Below, in pieces: positions 62,112 to 64,000 of a DNA stretch of 64,000 bases; position 1 is the first letter of the stretch; every line of letters begins with the position of its first letter. The notes beneath the pieces were generated by a model. That model was not told the origin of the DNA, searched no databases, and worked only from the letters and a program-made list of their open reading frames with translations. Source of the DNA: Entoloma clypeatum (Eukaryota > Basidiomycota > Agaricomycetes > Agaricales > Entolomataceae); contig OY751492.1 of the NCBI GenBank assembly GCA_963565915.1, positions 434,001 through 498,000 on the forward strand, in the 5' to 3' direction. A program made the translations under genes and the position numbers.

Positions 62112-62751
62112 ATGTCCGCTGAAAACTCACCCCTCGCCGCTCTTCGTGCTGAAAGGGAGCGCCAGAAGAAGGTCACCGAAGAGTTGGAGAGGAAGCTGCA
62201 GGAGGCAGAGGAGCATGCGAAGGAAGATGCAGAGCGCGCGGAGGCGAAGAGGGCGGCAAAAGAGCGGAGACAAGCAGAGAGGAAGGCAGAGAAGGCGAAG
62301 GCGAAGGAACCGGTTGCGGGTGCGGGTGCAGATGCGGATGCAGATGCGGCGAATGCGGAGGTGAAGAAGGTCCGGCTGCAGGGGGTTTTCAAGAATATGC
62401 CTGCGAGTTACGAGCAGGAGAAGGAGGATTGCACCTCCTGCTTGAAAGTGGGGGACTTGTGTTTTTGGCCATCGGAGTGAGTTTTTCCTATTTATTTATA
62501 CGCTTCGTTATTAACTTGTTCTTTAGGAATGACAATGCTTCGTCGTGCTGGCGGTGCCAGCGTTTAAAACGAAGCTGCAGAACAGGAGTGGAAGCGGAGT
62601 CGGAGGTGAAGCAGAGGATGACCAAGGCAGTGAGGGTCAGAAAGGCTAAGGTGGCAGGTGGTGCGACAAAGAACACGAAGGTGGGATCGTCCAAGGGAGA
62701 GGGGACTGTGGAGGGATCGCGGATAGCCGCAGCGTCGGAGGAGCTGGAGTT
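62112..62751 (+). pseudogene. Gypsy-4 antisense accessory gene: coiled coil + Zn2Cys6-type cluster, 3' end cut by Copia-2
   Basis: Exon 1 62112-62476 begins MSAENSPLAALRAERERQKK and is an Ala/Glu/Lys/Arg coiled coil ending in C-TS-C-LKVGDL-C. A 50-nt intron (62477-62526, GTGAGT...CTTTAG) joins in frame to exon 2, C-WR-C-QRLKRS-C followed by a Lys-rich tail. The spacing fits Zn(II)2Cys6, with 11 residues between halves. The start is 116 bp from the PPT, as in Gypsy-1. The Copia-2 LTR enters the C-terminal tail after the cluster, so the DNA-binding part would be intact in a truncated protein. Confidence 0.8.
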
Positions 62752-63060
62752 TGTTGAAACTTTTCCATCACGTAGATTAGATTAGATTAGATTATATCAC
62801 GTGACCTTTACACATCTTCGATTACATACTTATTTGGTTGGTACAAACAGTAGTACGGTATATAAGACCAGGAAACTGTTAATATCAACAAGTTGTCTCT
62901 TGACTCTTAACCAGCTCCATTGCTCTTACCAGCCTCAACCGCTCTCACCAGCCTCACCCCTCCCAAACCATGTAAGTGACTAGAACGGTTATGTAGAGTA
63001 CTTCCACTGTAGCTGGTTGCTCAGTACATCTGTGGCTAGCGCCCAGGTGGAACTTCAACA
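62752..63060 (+). mobile_element. Copia-2 5' LTR
   Basis: 309 bp with inverted ends TGTTGAA/TTCAACA. ATTAG is repeated near 62775, and TATATAAGACC near 62859 is a plausible TATA box. Confidence 0.85.
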
Positions 63061-63075
63061 GGTTATGGGCCCCGG
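63061..63075 (+). promoter_or_regulatory. Copia-2 primer-binding site
   Basis: GGTTATGGGCCCCGG directly follows the LTR, the same site as in Copia-1 and as known for Drosophila copia (internal initiator tRNA-Met primer). Confidence 0.78.
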
Positions 63076-63423
63076 ATAGCAGAGGGACTTGGGAAACACT
63101 GGCAACAGCGAGTACCTGCCCACTCTACCCTGGTTGGCAAAGAACCGATCGAAAGATCTAGGTTCTGAGTCTTACTTCTTCACATATGAACCTGGGAACG
63201 TCATTACGACAAGTACCTGTCATCAGATGTCCCTAAGGGGATTGACCTAGTACACTCCATGTGGAAACGTTGATCGCACCTTATACGTTTCTGACATATA
63301 AAGGGTTTTCCCGTGACCACTATTCCTAAAGGGAATATGTCATAAGGAATCATTTAATTGTTTTCTTGAAATCATATTCATAACACATCACTGATTGGGA
63401 ACTCTTTTTTAGATTCATCTACA

Positions 63424-64000
63424 ATGTCTACCTCTCGCTCCGCCCTTGACTCCATCGTCGTCTTCGACGGCATTGACTACCAAAGCTGGGCCGAAAAAAT
63501 GAAGTCCTACCTCCTCCATCAAGGAGTCTGGTGCCTTGTTTCTGGCGATATCACCCGCCCTGTCATCGCCGACTTCACCACCACGGTCTCCACCCCTGGG
63601 GCCACTGCTGCTGCTCCCCCTGTGCTGGTTACCACTGTTGACCAGCCCGGCTTCCGCAAGGAAGAAAAGGCCTGGATTAGGGACGACGACACAGCCCTTG
63701 GAGCGATCCGTCTGAAAGTCTCTGAGGCGATCAGGCGACACATCAAAGACAGCACCTCGGCACTTGGCGCGTGGAAAACGCTAAAGGATGCCTACTCCAA
63801 GGTATCCCCGGCTGTCATCTTCGGCGACTTCAAGGCCGCCGCCACCTACAAGCTGTCTGGACGCGACCCCATGCCTGAAATTGAGCGTCTGGGTTCTCTT
63901 TTCGCCCGGCTCGCCGATTCGAGCTTTGTCGTCCCCGATCTGATGCAGGCAATGATCCTCGCCAATGCAATTCCCGACGCCTGGTCGTCACTCTCCACCG
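63424..64000 (+). CDS. gag: Copia-2 Gag, N-terminal 192 codons
   Basis: The frame is open from ATG 63424 to the edge: MSTSRSALDSIVVFDGIDYQ, then SWAEKMKSYLLHQGVWCLVS, FRKEEKAWIRDDDTALGAIR, SALGAWKTLKDAYSK and LGSLFARLADSSFVVPDLMQ. The order F-x-G-x-N/D-Y-x-x-W, W-x-x-D-D-x-A and W-x-x-L is the Copia Gag (DUF4219/UBN2) pattern. No stop is seen, so this may be a young copy. Confidence 0.88.
   Translation, partial: MSTSRSALDSIVVFDGIDYQSWAEKMKSYLLHQGVWCLVSGDITRPVIADFTTTVSTPGATAAAPPVLVTTVDQPGFRKEEKAWIRDDDTALGAIRLKVSEAIRRHIKDSTSALGAWKTLKDAYSKVSPAVIFGDFKAAATYKLSGRDPMPEIERLGSLFARLADSSFVVPDLMQAMILANAIPDAWSSLST

Larger units (their letters stand above)
61718..64000 (-). mobile_element. Gypsy-4 (3' end only in window), with antisense accessory gene and nested Copia-2
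   Basis: The 3' LTR (61718-61980), PPT and accessory gene have the same order and spacing as in Gypsy-1, in reverse orientation. The interior beyond 62751 is replaced in this window by Copia-2. The family is the same as the solo LTR at 15908. Confidence 0.82.
62752..64000 (+). mobile_element. Copia-2, 5' part
   Basis: LTR 62752-63060 (TGTTGAAAC...AACTTCAACA), PBS GGTTATGGGCCCCG at 63061, an untranslated leader of ~350 bp with no gene, and an open gag from 63424 to the window end. The left flank is GAGTT; the right LTR lies outside. Confidence 0.88.

Overview
This is repeat-dense, intron-bearing nuclear DNA of a filamentous fungus, most likely an agaricomycete (Basidiomycota). The evidence is spliceosomal introns of 45-58 nt with GT...AG borders, chromodomain Gypsy elements, a Tad1-like LINE, Copia elements, and several families of uncharacterised proteins that I recall (not verified) as repeated in agaricomycete genomes. 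I found no ordinary host gene apart from the 5' part of an unknown gene running off the left edge (1-405, minus). Almost everything else is transposons, many nested inside one another.

Layout. 1-4150: a partial unknown gene, a small TA-flanked MITE, a 5'-truncated LINE tail, an AT-rich stretch that looks mitochondrial, a solo LTR and a 20-bp minisatellite. 4152-11987: decayed Gypsy-1 (plus) with an antisense Zn2Cys6-type gene near its 3' LTR and two MITEs inside it. 12345-17981: Copia-1 (minus) with TSD GAGTA, carrying a nested solo LTR and a MITE. 18000-26200: LTR remnants, minisatellites, hAT-like MITEs and copies of two unassigned repeats called R1 and R2 here. 26363-32460: Gypsy-2, intact and very young (TSD CTCTC). 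32461-36350: R1/R2 repeats, an orphan DNA-transposon terminus, a MITE and a tRNA-like sequence. 36350-57241: Gypsy-3 (minus), split by a full-length LINE (37834-54814) which is itself split by a 10.3-kb DNA transposon, element A (41154-51480). 57242-61717: element B, a diverged relative of element A, which enters Gypsy-3 gag. 61718-64000: Gypsy-4 (minus) with its own antisense Zn2Cys6-type gene, cut by Copia-2, whose gag runs off the right edge.

Main result. Three otherwise unrelated elements (Gypsy-1, Gypsy-4, element A) carry an accessory gene with a double C-X2-C-X6-C cluster, the spacing of the fungal Zn(II)2Cys6 binuclear cluster, a domain known to bind CGG/CCG triplets. The same elements are filled with element-specific short motifs that contain that triplet: TCCGA in the Gypsy elements and CCGGCGA in element A, while element B has CCGGCAC/TTGCCGG. 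The motifs lie in LTRs, subterminal arrays, introns and even coding sequence. I propose an element-encoded self-recognition or anti-silencing system, by analogy with VANC proteins of plant VANDAL transposons. Motif, protein and co-location are visible in the sequence; binding and function are inference.

Element A also carries the C-terminal part of what looks like a KDZ-type transposase and three more genes of unknown function.
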